From Salibacterium aidingense DSM 18341 (lineage in GTDB: Bacteria; Bacillota; Bacilli; Bacillales; Marinococcaceae), in contig NZ_AUCI01000006.1 in assembly GCF_000429685.1 (NCBI RefSeq), positions 221,349 through 285,348 of the forward strand: a DNA stretch of 64,000 nt, written 5' to 3'. The notes below the pieces were generated by a model, which saw only the letters and a program-made list of their open reading frames with translations, searched no databases and had not been told where the DNA came from. Positions within the stretch are counted from its first letter, which is position 1; each line of letters begins with the position of its first letter. Made by a program: the position numbers and the translations under genes. Positions 9,700-19,323 of this stretch are shown here, piece after piece.

Positions 9700-11676
9700 T
9701 CATCCTTCCGCTTTTAATTCAAGTAACATATCACGAAGTTCGGCCGCGCGTTCAAATTGAAGGTCTTTGGCGGCACTTTTCATTTCCGCTTCCATTTCGT
9801 CTATAACTTTCTGACGCTCTTTTTTACTCATTTTATCAAGAGCTGGTTTATCAAAGTCTTCTTTTTCATCCGAAGCAATGGTAGCCTGAATCAGTTCCGG
9901 TATTTCTTTTTGGATAGTTTTTGGTGTGATGCCGTGCTTTTCATTGTATTCTTTCTGAATCGCGCGGCGCCGGTTCGTTTCTTCGATCGCTGTATTCATC
10001 GATTTCGTGATGTTATCGGCATACATAACAACATGTCCGTTTGCATTTCGCGCCGCGCGTCCCATCGTCTGAATGAGAGAACGTTCGGCCCGGAGGAATC
10101 CCTCTTTATCTGCATCCAAAATCGCAACAAGAGAAACTTCTGGTATATCGAGCCCTTCCCGGAGCAGGTTGATGCCGACCAGCACATCAAATTCTCCGAG
10201 CCGCAGCTGCCGGACAATGTCGATCCGCTCCAGCGTTTTCACTTCCGAGTGCAGGTATTTCACGCGGATACCGACTTCCTTTAAATAGGAAGTCAGATCT
10301 TCTGCCATTTTTTTCGTAAGCGTTGTGACGAGAACCCTTTCATTACGCTCCCGCCGCTCGTGGATTTGTCCAATCAAGTCATCAATCTGTCCTTCAATCG
10401 GCTTTAATTCAATCGTTGGATCGAGCAGGCCGGTCGGACGGATAATTTGTTCAATCACTCCCGGTGAATGTTCGAGCTCATAAGGACCTGGGGTGGCTGA
10501 TACATACACTACCTGCTGCAGCCGGTTTTCAAATTCCTCAAACTGCAGCGGCCGGTTATCCATGGCAGAAGGCAGACGGAACCCGTGATCCACCAGGACC
10601 TGCTTCCGCGCCCGGTCCCCTTTGAACATCCCGTTGACCTGCGGCAGGGTGACGTGCGATTCGTCCACCACCAACAGAAAATCGTCCGGGAAAAAGTCCA
10701 TCAGCGTATAAGGAGATTCCCCGGGACTGCGGAACGTCAGATGACGGGAATAGTTTTCGATCCCGGAACAGAATCCCATTTCACGCATCATCTCCAGATC
10801 ATATTTCGTACGCTGCTCCAGACGCTGCGCCTCGAGTTCTCTTCCTTTATCCCGAAAAGCCTGAAGCTGCTGCTCCAGTTCCTTCTCTATATTCTCAATC
10901 GCCCGCTGCATCTTTTCCTCCCGCGTCACAAAGTGGGACGCGGGGAAAACAGCAACATGCTGGCGCTCTCCCAGTATTTCACCGGTTAGAGCATCCACTT
11001 CCGTAATCCGGTCGATTTCATCGCCGAAAAACTCGACACGGATGCAATGTTCATCGCGGGAAGCCGGGAATATTTCTACGACATCCCCGCGCACCCGGAA
11101 CGTCCCGCGCACAAAGTTAATGTCATTTCGTTCATACTGGATGTCAACTAACTCTCTTAAAAGCGTGTTCCGTTCTTTTTCCATATCCTTGCGCAGAGAA
11201 AGCACAAGATCCCGGTACTCCTCCGGGGAACCCAGCCCGTAAATACAGGAAACACTAGCCACAATGATCACGTCATTTCGTTCAAACAGCGCACTGGTGG
11301 CGGAGTGCCGTAATTTATCTATCTCATCATTAATACTGGCGTCTTTTTCAATATACATGTCGGTGGAAGGAACATATGCTTCCGGCTGGTAGTAATCATA
11401 ATAACTGACAAAATACTCTACCGCATTATTGGGAAACAGTTCCTTAAACTCGTTGTAAAGCTGGCCTGCCAGCGTTTTATTATGAGCCATAACCAGAGTG
11501 GGCTTGTTCACATTCTGAATAACATTGGAAACCGTGAATGTTTTCCCCGTTCCCGTCGCCCCCAGCAGAGTTTGGTGTTTTTCTCCACGCTGCAGTCCCT
11601 TCGTAAGAGCTTCAATCGCTTCCGGCTGGTCGCCCTCGGGGGCATAGCCGGAAACCAGTTTAAATGTTTCATTCAT
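9700..11676 (-). CDS. uvrB: Excinuclease ABC subunit B
   Basis: UvrB is the helicase-like damage verifier that receives DNA from UvrA and recruits UvrC. The 658-residue protein carries Walker [13 protein letters not shown], the beta-hairpin region [14 protein letters not shown], the DEAD-type [11 protein letters not shown], the helicase motif [11 protein letters not shown], and a C-terminal UVR coiled-coil domain ([23 protein letters not shown]). I start at 11676 ([11 protein letters not shown]) after GGGGGCGAC. It is first in uvrB-uvrA with the uvrA start overlapping its stop. A LexA-type box lies about 100 bases upstream. Confidence 0.97.
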   Translation of the reverse strand: MNETFKLVSGYAPEGDQPEAIEALTKGLQRGEKHQTLLGATGTGKTFTVSNVIQNVNKPTLVMAHNKTLAGQLYNEFKELFPNNAVEYFVSYYDYYQPEAYVPSTDMYIEKDASINDEIDKLRHSATSALFERNDVIIVASVSCIYGLGSPEEYRDLVLSLRKDMEKERNTLLRELVDIQYERNDINFVRGTFRVRGDVVEIFPASRDEHCIRVEFFGDEIDRITEVDALTGEILGERQHVAVFPASHFVTREEKMQRAIENIEKELEQQLQAFRDKGRELEAQRLEQRTKYDLEMMREMGFCSGIENYSRHLTFRSPGESPYTLMDFFPDDFLLVVDESHVTLPQVNGMFKGDRARKQVLVDHGFRLPSAMDNRPLQFEEFENRLQQVVYVSATPGPYELEHSPGVIEQIIRPTGLLDPTIELKPIEGQIDDLIGQIHERRERNERVLVTTLTKKMAEDLTSYLKEVGIRVKYLHSEVKTLERIDIVRQLRLGEFDVLVGINLLREGLDIPEVSLVAILDADKEGFLRAERSLIQTMGRAARNANGHVVMYADNITKSMNTAIEETNRRRAIQKEYNEKHGITPKTIQKEIPELIQATIASDEKEDFDKPALDKMSKKERQKVIDEMEAEMKSAAKDLQFERAAELRDMLLELKAEG

Positions 11677-11736
11677 TATGTCGCCCCCATTTATTACACT
11701 CAAGTTTATTCCAAATTCGTACATTACCGCTTATAC

Positions 11737-11787
11737 ATTATACCACATCTTACATCAATTTAAACGACTTATTCGAATATATGTTCG
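11737..11787 (-). promoter_or_regulatory. uvrBA promoter with LexA/DinR box
   Basis: CGAATATATGTTCG at 11774-11787 matches the Bacillus SOS box CGAAC-N4-GTTCG with one mismatch. On the minus strand an extended -10 (TGGTATAAT, core at 11742-11737) follows about 30 bases downstream. uvrBA is a known LexA target in B. subtilis. Confidence 0.75.
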
Positions 11788-11988
11788 TTTTTTTATTAAA
11801 AAAATACATGCGGAACGTATGGTAGGACCGCACGTGTATCAAAGGAACGATGTCTTTTTGGTTATCCTTCACAAGCATCCTGCCGGAAGCTTTCCACTTG
11901 CTTCGTATAGCTTATGGTTTTTATCCAAATTTGTTCTGGCAGGGGCAGCAGCATCTTCGAACAACTGGCGGGAGCCATGCAGGGAAAC

Positions 11989-12185
11989 TGGAGGACATGA
12001 GAGCGGAATGCATGTATTCTAATGATCTCCACTTGGGGATGGAGGCCAGTAAACTTTCCTTTTTTCTTTTCGTAACCGCCAAAAGCATTTGGGGGCCGGC
12101 CCTTCTTCTTTTTTCTTTGCTAATAGGGGCAAAAGCCGATGTGGAGGACATTAAAAGCTTCGTTCCGTTGCTTTGTGTCCTCCAC
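11989..12185. repeat. GGAGGACA hairpins in the uvrB-minJ gap
   Basis: The 700-base gap 11677-12373 holds no convincing gene. A strong hairpin at 12141-12185 has arms GTGGAGGACA and TGTCCTCCAC, plus an inner AAGC/GCTT pair. A degenerate relative at 11989-12032 begins GGAGGACAT and ends ATGATCTCCAC. Neither has a T-tract at its end, so they are not obvious terminators. Confidence 0.6.
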
Positions 12186-12373
12186 GACTGTCTTCAGATT
12201 CCAGATCTTTACTGTCCCCCCTGAGGTATCCAGAAATCGAAACCGGACATCAAACGCAAAGTCCCTTCAAAAGGAGAAACCCATTCAATTGCTGTCCTTC
12301 AGGCACACCGCTTTCTAAAAAGATGTGCCTTAATAAACACGTCCGCTGCTGAATTCTGCTTTAGCCGTCCTTT

Positions 12374-13567
12374 CTATAGCTGCACACCGGAGACAGGGTA
12401 TTCTTCTTTTTCTTTTACCGTCAGCACCCCGATTTCATGGTGTTCGTTGTCATATACGGCGGATTGGACATGGCGGAGTTCCCCGTTTATATCCAGTACT
12501 TCCACTTTGCAGTATGCAGAGTTTTTCTGAAGCCCTTTATAAAATTCTCTTTCCGTATGAACCGGCAGTCCGTTCACTTTCATGATGGTTTCCCCCGGTG
12601 CAAGACCCATTTTTGCGGCCGGGGATTCCGGGAGAACCGCTAAAATCAAGACTCCATGGGAACGCGGCCTGAAAAACGCCGGCCTGCTGCTTTCTTCCGT
12701 ATTCCGCCATACAATCAGCGCTTCCCGGAGCACAAACACGATAACAGCGGTGTATAAAACGGCTTCGGGATAATAAAAAGAAACAGCGGCTCCCACCCCG
12801 GCTGCGAGCCCGAGCATAATAATCCGCAGGCCTGTCCGTTTCACAGCTGGCGCAGGAAGTGTGTGAAAGATAGAGTAATCTGCTCCGACCGCAAGGGGAA
12901 GGATAAACAGAGCCAAACCTCCTTCTCCTGCCGAAAGAAGCGGCCACCAGGAAACAGGGTCAATCATCCCTTCAGGAACAAACATGACGGACGGGACCAG
13001 CCAAATCCGCCGAAGCCGGTGGGCCCCCACCCACTTTCCGCGGGTGCTTTTCACTATCACCGGAGAGGTATTCTGCTTCCCATTGCGGAGTACAAGCAGC
13101 CCTTCCAGCACAATGAACGCAGCAAGCCAGATCAGCACAGGCTGGTAATTCATCTCTTCCAGGACCTGAAACCAGCTGTCCACCATCTGATTTCCCGTTT
13201 CCCAAACCGGTAAAAAGAGAGCAAGAATGATCGCGGCGCTCACGGTGAAAGCCGGAGAAAGCCACTGTATCCGTCCTGTAAGCAGAATGAGAAAAACAAG
13301 GAGAGATACCAGACCTATAAAGACGAGAGGAATAGCCATACCTGTCACCACCACAATGATCGATAACAAAGCTCCTGCGGCCAATCCTGGTAAAAGGGGA
13401 GCCGTAACGTCAAAAGCTGCCCGGAACATCCGGGTATGAAATGAAGCACGTTCTTTTTTTACGCGAAGGATGCCAAGCACAAACATCGCGACAGGAATCA
13501 CATATGTAAGCGGATGAACAAAAAATCTTCCGAAACCCTGTAACAGTTCCCAGCCTATGTCACTCAT
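12374..13567 (-). CDS. minJ: MinJ-like division topology protein (membrane + PDZ)
   Basis: This 397-residue protein has about eight hydrophobic helices in residues 1-290 and a C-terminal PDZ domain (residues about 310-375, with LPESPAAKMGLAPGETIMKVNGLPV). The length equals B. subtilis MinJ, which bridges DivIVA and MinD and restricts FtsZ assembly to midcell. Start 13567 follows AGGAGGAG. It lies downstream of ctpB, as expected for the yvj region, but behind a hairpin that could terminate ctpB transcripts. PDZ proteases share the PDZ fold, but no protease domain is present here. Confidence 0.82.
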   Translation of the reverse strand: MSDIGWELLQGFGRFFVHPLTYVIPVAMFVLGILRVKKERASFHTRMFRAAFDVTAPLLPGLAAGALLSIIVVVTGMAIPLVFIGLVSLLVFLILLTGRIQWLSPAFTVSAAIILALFLPVWETGNQMVDSWFQVLEEMNYQPVLIWLAAFIVLEGLLVLRNGKQNTSPVIVKSTRGKWVGAHRLRRIWLVPSVMFVPEGMIDPVSWWPLLSAGEGGLALFILPLAVGADYSIFHTLPAPAVKRTGLRIIMLGLAAGVGAAVSFYYPEAVLYTAVIVFVLREALIVWRNTEESSRPAFFRPRSHGVLILAVLPESPAAKMGLAPGETIMKVNGLPVHTEREFYKGLQKNSAYCKVEVLDINGELRHVQSAVYDNEHHEIGVLTVKEKEEYPVSGVQL

Positions 13568-13592
13568 GGCGGTTACTCCTCCTTTATTATGA

Positions 13593-13620
13593 CAAAAGCG
13601 CAGCGTTTACTGCGCTTTTT
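13593..13620. terminator. Hairpin terminator between ctpB and minJ
   Basis: Perfect arms AAAAGCGCAG and CTGCGCTTTT surround a short loop (CGTTTA on the plus strand). It is flanked by T-tracts on both strands. On the minus strand it follows ctpB. Confidence 0.75.
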
Positions 13621-13664
13621 TTATTCTATTCTGTCTGCCTTCCTCTCCGTAAGGAACCCGGCTG

Positions 13665-15149
13665 TTATTCCGAAATTTTATCCACCATAACTTCAAGAGC
13701 TTTATTCAGCTGTTTGTCATTTTCCTGATCCCGTATTAATTCCAATAGATCCTGATTCATCCGGCCGGCCGTGTCTTCATCAATCATTCCTGTAACAGAA
13801 AGCTCTTCTGCGGACTCCTGGTAACTGCGGACGGCTTCCGCTGTCTGCCCGTCAAAGTAGCCATCTGTTCGGCCTGGATCGTAACCAAGCCCCTTCAGCA
13901 TTTGCTGGGCAATCTCCACCTGTTCTCCGTTTGCTTCTTCCTTCAATTCATTCTCAGGGGAGAGCGCGGCCGAATAAAAGTATTCCGGCTGTTCTACTTC
14001 CACTGTCGGTTTGACGCCTTTTTCATGTATCCAGTTGCCGTCGGAGGTCAGCCATTTGAACATGGATAACTTCAGCTGGCTTCCATCTCCCAGCTCCATC
14101 GACTGCTGAACGGTTCCTTTCCCATAAGTGGTCTGGCCGACCAGTTCATAATCGCCTGCTTCTTTCAGGGCTGCCGCAAGGATTTCAGACGCGGAAACAC
14201 TGCCTTCGTCAATTAAGCCAACGATTGGGTATTCTTTTTTCTCATCCAATGTTGAGATGGATCGGGTCGTATTGCCGTCTGGTTCCTGAATCTGAACCAC
14301 CGGTTCATCGCCGGGAATAATCAGGTCCCCAATATCTTCTACACTATTCAAAAAGCCGCCGGGGTTGCCCCGCACGTCAATCAATAACCCATCAATGCCT
14401 TCCTCTTCCAGTGAGTTTAACTGCTCCTCAAATTCGGAGGCTGTATCTTCAGAAAAGGAGGTCAATTCCAACAGGCCGATCGTCTTTCCGTTGTGTTCTA
14501 TCGTATCCGAATGAACGGTTTCAATCGGAATCTTATCCCGTTCCACATCAACTTTGAAAGGTTCCGAAGAGCCCTGCCTCTGAACAGTCAGTGTAACCGT
14601 AGAACCTTTTTCTCCGCGGATCTTCAGCACTGTCTCATTTAGAGTGTCGCCTTCTGTACTTTCGCCATCGACTTCAAGAATCTGGTCATTCGGCTGCAGG
14701 CCTGCTTTTTCAGCGGGGGATCCGCCAAATGGGGATACGATCGTTACCGTATCATCCACCATGCTCACTTCCGCCCCGATTCCTTCAAAAGAAGATTCGA
14801 GCGACTGATTAAACTGAGAAGCCGTCTCTTCATCCATGTAAGCGGAATGAGGATCATCCAGTTCATCCACCATCCCTTTTAACGCGCCTTCCCATAGTTT
14901 TTCTTCCTCTACATCTTCTACGTATTGGTTCTCAATCATTTGATAGACTTGTTCTACTTTATCCATGCCCTCCGCCGCAGTATCAGCGTCCGCCTGCTCT
15001 TGGGTGTTACCCTTTTGATCGGAGTTAGAAGCAGAAGAAGGGCCGTCGCCGGGCTGGTCGTTTATATTCATGCCGGCAAACACACCACCGGCTCCTGATA
15101 TAAGAACAGCACCGGTTACCGCTGAAGCCAGCTTCACTTTCCATTCCAT
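13665..15149 (-). CDS. ctpB: Carboxyl-terminal processing protease CtpB (S41)
   Basis: This 494-residue secreted or anchored serine protease has a hydrophobic N-terminal segment (residues 5-26), an acidic linker, a PDZ domain (about 115-195, GGSPAEKAGLQPNDQILEVDG), the S41 catalytic core and a C-terminal peptidoglycan-binding domain (about 415-475). The catalytic Ser lies in DEGSVSASEILAAAL and the general-base Lys in TTYGKGTVQQS, about 25 residues later. In B. subtilis CtpB cleaves SpoIVFA and helps activate SigK during sporulation. It lies beside minJ and the ftsEX region as in B. subtilis. The divergent neighbour is a cysteine desulfurase. Confidence 0.9.
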   Translation of the reverse strand: MEWKVKLASAVTGAVLISGAGGVFAGMNINDQPGDGPSSASNSDQKGNTQEQADADTAAEGMDKVEQVYQMIENQYVEDVEEEKLWEGALKGMVDELDDPHSAYMDEETASQFNQSLESSFEGIGAEVSMVDDTVTIVSPFGGSPAEKAGLQPNDQILEVDGESTEGDTLNETVLKIRGEKGSTVTLTVQRQGSSEPFKVDVERDKIPIETVHSDTIEHNGKTIGLLELTSFSEDTASEFEEQLNSLEEEGIDGLLIDVRGNPGGFLNSVEDIGDLIIPGDEPVVQIQEPDGNTTRSISTLDEKKEYPIVGLIDEGSVSASEILAAALKEAGDYELVGQTTYGKGTVQQSMELGDGSQLKLSMFKWLTSDGNWIHEKGVKPTVEVEQPEYFYSAALSPENELKEEANGEQVEIAQQMLKGLGYDPGRTDGYFDGQTAEAVRSYQESAEELSVTGMIDEDTAGRMNQDLLELIRDQENDKQLNKALEVMVDKISE

Positions 15150-15385
15150 TGTGTTTACACCTCAGCTCTATATTTTTCCCGCTTTTTCATCAGTTGTGTC
15201 ATCGGCGTCATTCTTCTATTCTAGCATGAATCTCGATTTCAACAAATATTATTGGATGAAAAAAACAGTCCCTGGCATACGGAACTGTCCACATTTCGAT
15301 CCCCCTCCCTCCGTACCTTGTTTTAACAACATTTTTATTATATTGTTTGGGTAAGACAGTACTTACCATAAAGGAGAGACCGGGA

Positions 15386-16507
15386 TTGGGCTATATATAC
15401 ATGGATTACAATGCGAGTACTCCGATTGCTCCAGAGGTTAAAGAAACGATGCTGAAACTGCTTGATGAAGCGTACGGAAATCCTTCCGCTTCCCATTGGG
15501 CCGGCATTCCGGCAAAAGAAGCAGTCGAGCAGGCGCGGGAAGAAACGGCTTCTCTCATCGGAGCTTCTCCCGAAGAAATTGTATTTACAAGCGGAGGCAC
15601 CGAATCAAATAATCATGTCTTGAAAGGAATATTTCATACGTATAAAGAAAAGGGCCATATCATCACTTCCAACGCCGAACATCCTGCTATTCAAGAGCCT
15701 TGCCGCTATCTTGAAGAACAGGGGGCCCCCGTAACGTTCCTGGGAACGGATGCTTATGGCCGCGTGGATCCAGCTGATGTAGAAGCGGCCATAACAGAAA
15801 ATACAAAGCTCATTTCTATTATGCATGCCAATAACGAAACAGGGACCATTAACCCAATTGAGCAGATAGCCGCTGCTGCCCGCCGGCACAATGTTTTCAT
15901 GCACACGGATGCGGCACAGTCGATTGGTAAAATCCCGGTGCATGTGAAGGACCTGGATGTTGACTTTTTATCTATCGCCGGCCATAAACTTTATGCGCCC
16001 AAGGGAATAGGCGCTTTATATATACGCAGCGGAAATACTCTGCCTTCCTTCATGCATGGGGCAGGTCATGAACAGGGGCGCAGAGCCGGAACAGAAAACG
16101 TAGTGCTTGCTGCTGCGCTGGGGAAAGCATGCACCCTTGCCGCCGGGGCGGACCAGACCGGCCTCCGGCATCTCCGTGATGACTTTTGGGAACGGCTTCA
16201 GAAAACGTTCGGCAACGCTGTGGTATTAAATGGTCACCCAGAAAAACGGCTTCCCAATACGTTAAACGTTAGTTTTGCCGGTCCTGCCGGACAGGAGCTG
16301 TTGGCGGAAATCCCGGAACTGGCGGCTTCAACCGGTTCCGCCTGCCATTCCGGTTCGGTTACCCTGTCCCCGGTACTGAAAGCAATGGGAACGGATCCCG
16401 AAATCGGCAAAGGCGCGATTCGTTTCAGCCTGGGGCGGTACTCTGAAAAAAATGATATTATTCAGGTCACGGAAAAGCTGGAAAAAGCCATGAAGCGGCT
16501 GTCCTAA
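15386..16507 (+). CDS. Cysteine desulfurase-like class V aminotransferase (NifS/IscS type)
   Basis: This 373-residue PLP enzyme has the family core YMDYNASTPIAPEV at the N-terminus, TSGGTESNNHVL near residue 70, HTDAAQSIGK near 175, the PLP lysine in SIAGHKLYAPKGIGALY near 200, and the catalytic Cys in STGSACHSG near 320. Such enzymes mobilise sulfur from cysteine for Fe-S clusters or thiocofactors; the acceptor is unknown. I chose TTG 15386 because AAAGGAGAG lies 7 bases upstream; an ATG 13 codons earlier lacks a site. It is the only plus-strand gene in the first 30 kb, divergent from ctpB, and its stop overlaps the tatC stop. Confidence 0.85.
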   Translation: MGYIYMDYNASTPIAPEVKETMLKLLDEAYGNPSASHWAGIPAKEAVEQAREETASLIGASPEEIVFTSGGTESNNHVLKGIFHTYKEKGHIITSNAEHPAIQEPCRYLEEQGAPVTFLGTDAYGRVDPADVEAAITENTKLISIMHANNETGTINPIEQIAAAARRHNVFMHTDAAQSIGKIPVHVKDLDVDFLSIAGHKLYAPKGIGALYIRSGNTLPSFMHGAGHEQGRRAGTENVVLAAALGKACTLAAGADQTGLRHLRDDFWERLQKTFGNAVVLNGHPEKRLPNTLNVSFAGPAGQELLAEIPELAASTGSACHSGSVTLSPVLKAMGTDPEIGKGAIRFSLGRYSEKNDIIQVTEKLEKAMKRLS

Positions 16508-17250
16508 GCCGGAGATTGCGGCTGCTCCGCCTTCCTTTTTTTCTTGTACATGACGCTGGAAAGCAGCACCCCCAGCTCATATAAACCAAAAAGCGGACCT
16601 AATACAATAACCTGTGACATTACATCCGGCGGTGTAATCAGAGCAGAGATCACAGCCATGAGGATATAACCATATTTTCTTATTTCCTTTAATTTCTGCG
16701 GAGTCACTGCCCCGATAGCGGTTAGAAACATAAGAAACAGAGGCACTTCAAACAAGAAACCAAGAGGAATCGAGGTCATCAGCATAAAGGAAAAGTATTC
16801 TTTCGCCGTGATCATCATATCAAAATGGGTCGTGCCGAGGCTCATTAAAAACTGGTACACCGTAGGAAATATGACAAAAAATCCGAATAGCAGCCCGGTG
16901 ATAAAACTGAAGAAAATCCCCGGGAGGAAGGTCAGCGCCGTTTTGCTTTCCTTTTTCGTCAAGGCAGGTCTTACAAATTTCCAGGCCTGATAACCGATAA
17001 ACGGCGCTGACACACCTAAACTTAAACTTCCGGCAATACCGGTATAAAACCTTACCACGTCCAGCGGCCCCAGCATCACAAGCTGGTTTTCATCCGTCAG
17101 CAGCGGCACGACATAATTGATAGAGAGGAGAAAAAGTACAAAACATACCACAAAAAAAACGGAGGAGCTGATCACCGCTTTTCGAAGGTCTGTGATATGT
17201 TCTACCAGGGTCTGTTCTTCGTTTTTCTTTGGTACATGTACCTCATTCAT
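16504..17250 (-). CDS. tatC: Twin-arginine translocase subunit TatC
   Basis: This 248-residue protein has six membrane helices and the TatC hallmarks EQTLVEHITDLRKAV at the N-terminus and GISAPF/YQAWKFVRPAL-like segments (here LGVSAPFIGYQAWKFVRPALTKKE). The LFGFFVIFPTVYQF and PPDVMSQVIVLGPLFGLYE segments also match. TatC is the signal-peptide receptor of the Tat pathway. The start follows AGGGGGCCC. It is downstream of tatA and of a Tat-signal-bearing oxidoreductase subunit, which suggests a dedicated substrate-translocase operon. Its 3' end overlaps the convergent desulfurase gene by 4 bases. Confidence 0.95.
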   Translation of the reverse strand: MNEVHVPKKNEEQTLVEHITDLRKAVISSSVFFVVCFVLFLLSINYVVPLLTDENQLVMLGPLDVVRFYTGIAGSLSLGVSAPFIGYQAWKFVRPALTKKESKTALTFLPGIFFSFITGLLFGFFVIFPTVYQFLMSLGTTHFDMMITAKEYFSFMLMTSIPLGFLFEVPLFLMFLTAIGAVTPQKLKEIRKYGYILMAVISALITPPDVMSQVIVLGPLFGLYELGVLLSSVMYKKKRKAEQPQSPA

Positions 17251-17265
17251 GCTGGGCCCCCTGCG

Positions 17266-17484
17266 TTATACGGAAGATTCATCTTTGTTTTTCTTTGCCT
17301 GGCCTTCACTTTTGCTTGGTTTCGGTTCTTCATCATTCATAATACTGTTTGCTGATTTTTTAAACTCTGACAATGTCTGGCCCACGGCGGAACCGATTTC
17401 CGGCAGTTTTTTCGGACCGAAAATAATCAGCGTAATCACCAGAATAATAATCAAACCAGGCACTCCAATATTTGTAAGACTCAT
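17266..17484 (-). CDS. tatA: Twin-arginine translocase subunit TatA
   Basis: This 72-residue protein has a short N-terminal membrane helix ([17 protein letters not shown]), the [10 protein letters not shown] hinge, an amphipathic helix ([15 protein letters not shown]) and a charged tail, the complete TatA pattern. TatA forms the protein-conducting assembly with TatC. The start has GGAAGGAGAG before it. It lies between a GMC oxidoreductase gene and tatC on the same strand, with about 85 bases to the upstream stop. Confidence 0.95.
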   Translation of the reverse strand: MSLTNIGVPGLIIILVITLIIFGPKKLPEIGSAVGQTLSEFKKSANSIMNDEEPKPSKSEGQAKKNKDESSV

Positions 17485-17568
17485 CGTACTCTCTCCTTCC
17501 TTTCAGGAAAAATTGGGAAGGAGACAGGCTATTCTTCTCTGCTCGGAACTAGCCTGCCTCTCTTTCGG

Positions 17569-19308
17569 TTATACTTTTTTGCTGCTGTGTCTCGCTGTCA
17601 CCAGCTGTCCGTTTTCTTCCCTGAACTTCATGATCCCTTCCGCGGCGCGGTAGGCCAGTGCTCCTACGGTTCCGGTAGGATTATACCCGCCGTTATGGGC
17701 AAAAGCGGAGGATCCAACCACAAATAGATTATCGACATCCCACATTTGCAGGTAATTATTGACGGCGGAGGTTTCTGGGTCTCCCCCCATAATGACCCCC
17801 CCTGTGTTATGGGTGGTCTGATAAGGAACAATGCTGTAGTGGTCACTGATTTCTCTTGGTTCTACAGTATCCGCCCCCATTTCTTTCACAATCTCCGCAC
17901 ACTTTTCACTTAAATAATCATGCAGGTTGCGGTCCTGTTCTGTATAATCATAGGTCATGCGCAAAAGCGGCTGTCCGAATATATCTTTATAATCCGGGTC
18001 AAGACTCAGGTAGTTATCCCGGTGCGGGATCGAGGCACCCTGGGCTCCCACAGACAAGACCCGGTGATAATATTTAATCGACTGGGATTTGAATTCCTGC
18101 CCCCAGTTCGGGGTCCCGTTTGGTACGGTATTGTTATTAATCGGGCGCTGTCCTGTCTGTGTAATGGTAGCCACCCCGCCGTGAATAAAGTTTACATCCG
18201 AATGGTCAAAGTTATCTCCGTTATAATCGTCAATGGCAGCCCCCAGAGATCCAGCTCCCATATACGTGTTAAATTTCTCTTCTTCGAAAAACCCATTAGC
18301 TCCGGGTAAAATTTGATAGCAGTAATTTTTGCCGATCACTCCGGAGCCTGTTTCCGGATCATAAGGACGGCCAATGCCGGAATTAAGGAGCAGCCGGACG
18401 TTGTTCATCACATAGCTTGTCAGCACCACAACATCCGCCGGCTGGATAAATTCATCGCCGGTCTGGAGATCCACGTATTTCACGCCAGTCACTTTCCCCC
18501 CGTCGTAAACAAGTTCTGTCACATTGGCGTGCATTCTTAATTCAAAATTTCCTGTATCCTGCGCCGTAGGGATCACAGTGACATTAGGTGATGATTTGGC
18601 TCCGTATTCACAGCCGAATCGTTCGCAGAACCCACAGTACTGGCATTGATAAACGGTCTGCCCATCCGGATTCTCATACGATTCAGATAAATTCCCGGAT
18701 GGAATGTGAAAAGGATGAAGATCCAGATTATTTGCGGCGTCTTTAAATCGCTGCGTAATCGGTGTTTCCTTCATCGGAGGTGTCGGATACGGTTTACTGC
18801 GCGGCGCCCCGTTCGGGTTGTCCTCCCCACTGATGCCGGCCATTTCTTCGAACTTGTAAAAATACGGTTCTAGTTCGTCATAGGTAATGCCCCAATCCTG
18901 AAGGGTATAATCGGCCCCCAGTTTATCCGGACCATATTTTTCATCGGTTTTGGATTTAATCTGCAGATCGTACGGTAAAAAACGCCAGGTTTGACCGTTC
19001 CAATGCACCCCGGCTCCGCCCAGGCCTTCTCCGAGTAGAAAGGAACCGAGCTGCCGCATCGGAAGGGCCCTTTCGTCGCGGTGATTTCGAAATGTGATGG
19101 TTTCGCGGGAAAGATCCTGCATTAATTCGTACCGAATCGCATAGCGGTATTCATCGTGAACGTGTTGAAAATCCTCGGTCGATCTTGGTTTTCCTCGCTC
19201 CAGGCCAACGACCTGAACGCCCTGCTTGGCGAGTTCTGCTGCGATAATTCCGCCGGTCCAGCCCACTCCTACGGTAAGTACTTCTACTTTATCCAGTGTT
19301 TTTGCCAC
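17569..19308 (-). CDS. GMC-family dehydrogenase, gluconate 2-dehydrogenase-like large subunit
   Basis: This 579-residue FAD enzyme has a nucleotide-binding motif VGVGWTGGIIAAELA at residues 13-27 and an ERGKP segment. The C-terminal catalytic region is SSAFAHNGGYNPTGTVGALAYR, with the expected His and Asn. A cysteine cluster CQYCGFCERFGC near residue 220 resembles the Fe-S-type region of membrane-bound sugar dehydrogenases. It likely oxidises a sugar, sugar acid or polyol outside the membrane and passes electrons to the respiratory chain. It has no signal of its own; the adjacent small subunit carries a Tat signal, so the pair may be co-exported folded. Start is GTG 19308 after AAGGTGGG. The substrate is unknown. 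Confidence 0.85.
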   Translation of the reverse strand: MAKTLDKVEVLTVGVGWTGGIIAAELAKQGVQVVGLERGKPRSTEDFQHVHDEYRYAIRYELMQDLSRETITFRNHRDERALPMRQLGSFLLGEGLGGAGVHWNGQTWRFLPYDLQIKSKTDEKYGPDKLGADYTLQDWGITYDELEPYFYKFEEMAGISGEDNPNGAPRSKPYPTPPMKETPITQRFKDAANNLDLHPFHIPSGNLSESYENPDGQTVYQCQYCGFCERFGCEYGAKSSPNVTVIPTAQDTGNFELRMHANVTELVYDGGKVTGVKYVDLQTGDEFIQPADVVVLTSYVMNNVRLLLNSGIGRPYDPETGSGVIGKNYCYQILPGANGFFEEEKFNTYMGAGSLGAAIDDYNGDNFDHSDVNFIHGGVATITQTGQRPINNNTVPNGTPNWGQEFKSQSIKYYHRVLSVGAQGASIPHRDNYLSLDPDYKDIFGQPLLRMTYDYTEQDRNLHDYLSEKCAEIVKEMGADTVEPREISDHYSIVPYQTTHNTGGVIMGGDPETSAVNNYLQMWDVDNLFVVGSSAFAHNGGYNPTGTVGALAYRAAEGIMKFREENGQLVTARHSSKKV

Positions 19309-19323
19309 GTTATTTTCCCACCT

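Noticed and set aside
11850..12224. Plus-strand open frame of 124 codons in the uvrB-minJ gap
   Set aside because: No ribosome binding site, no family features, and it runs through the hairpin repeats. csbA, expected near uvrB in B. subtilis, was looked for and not found here.
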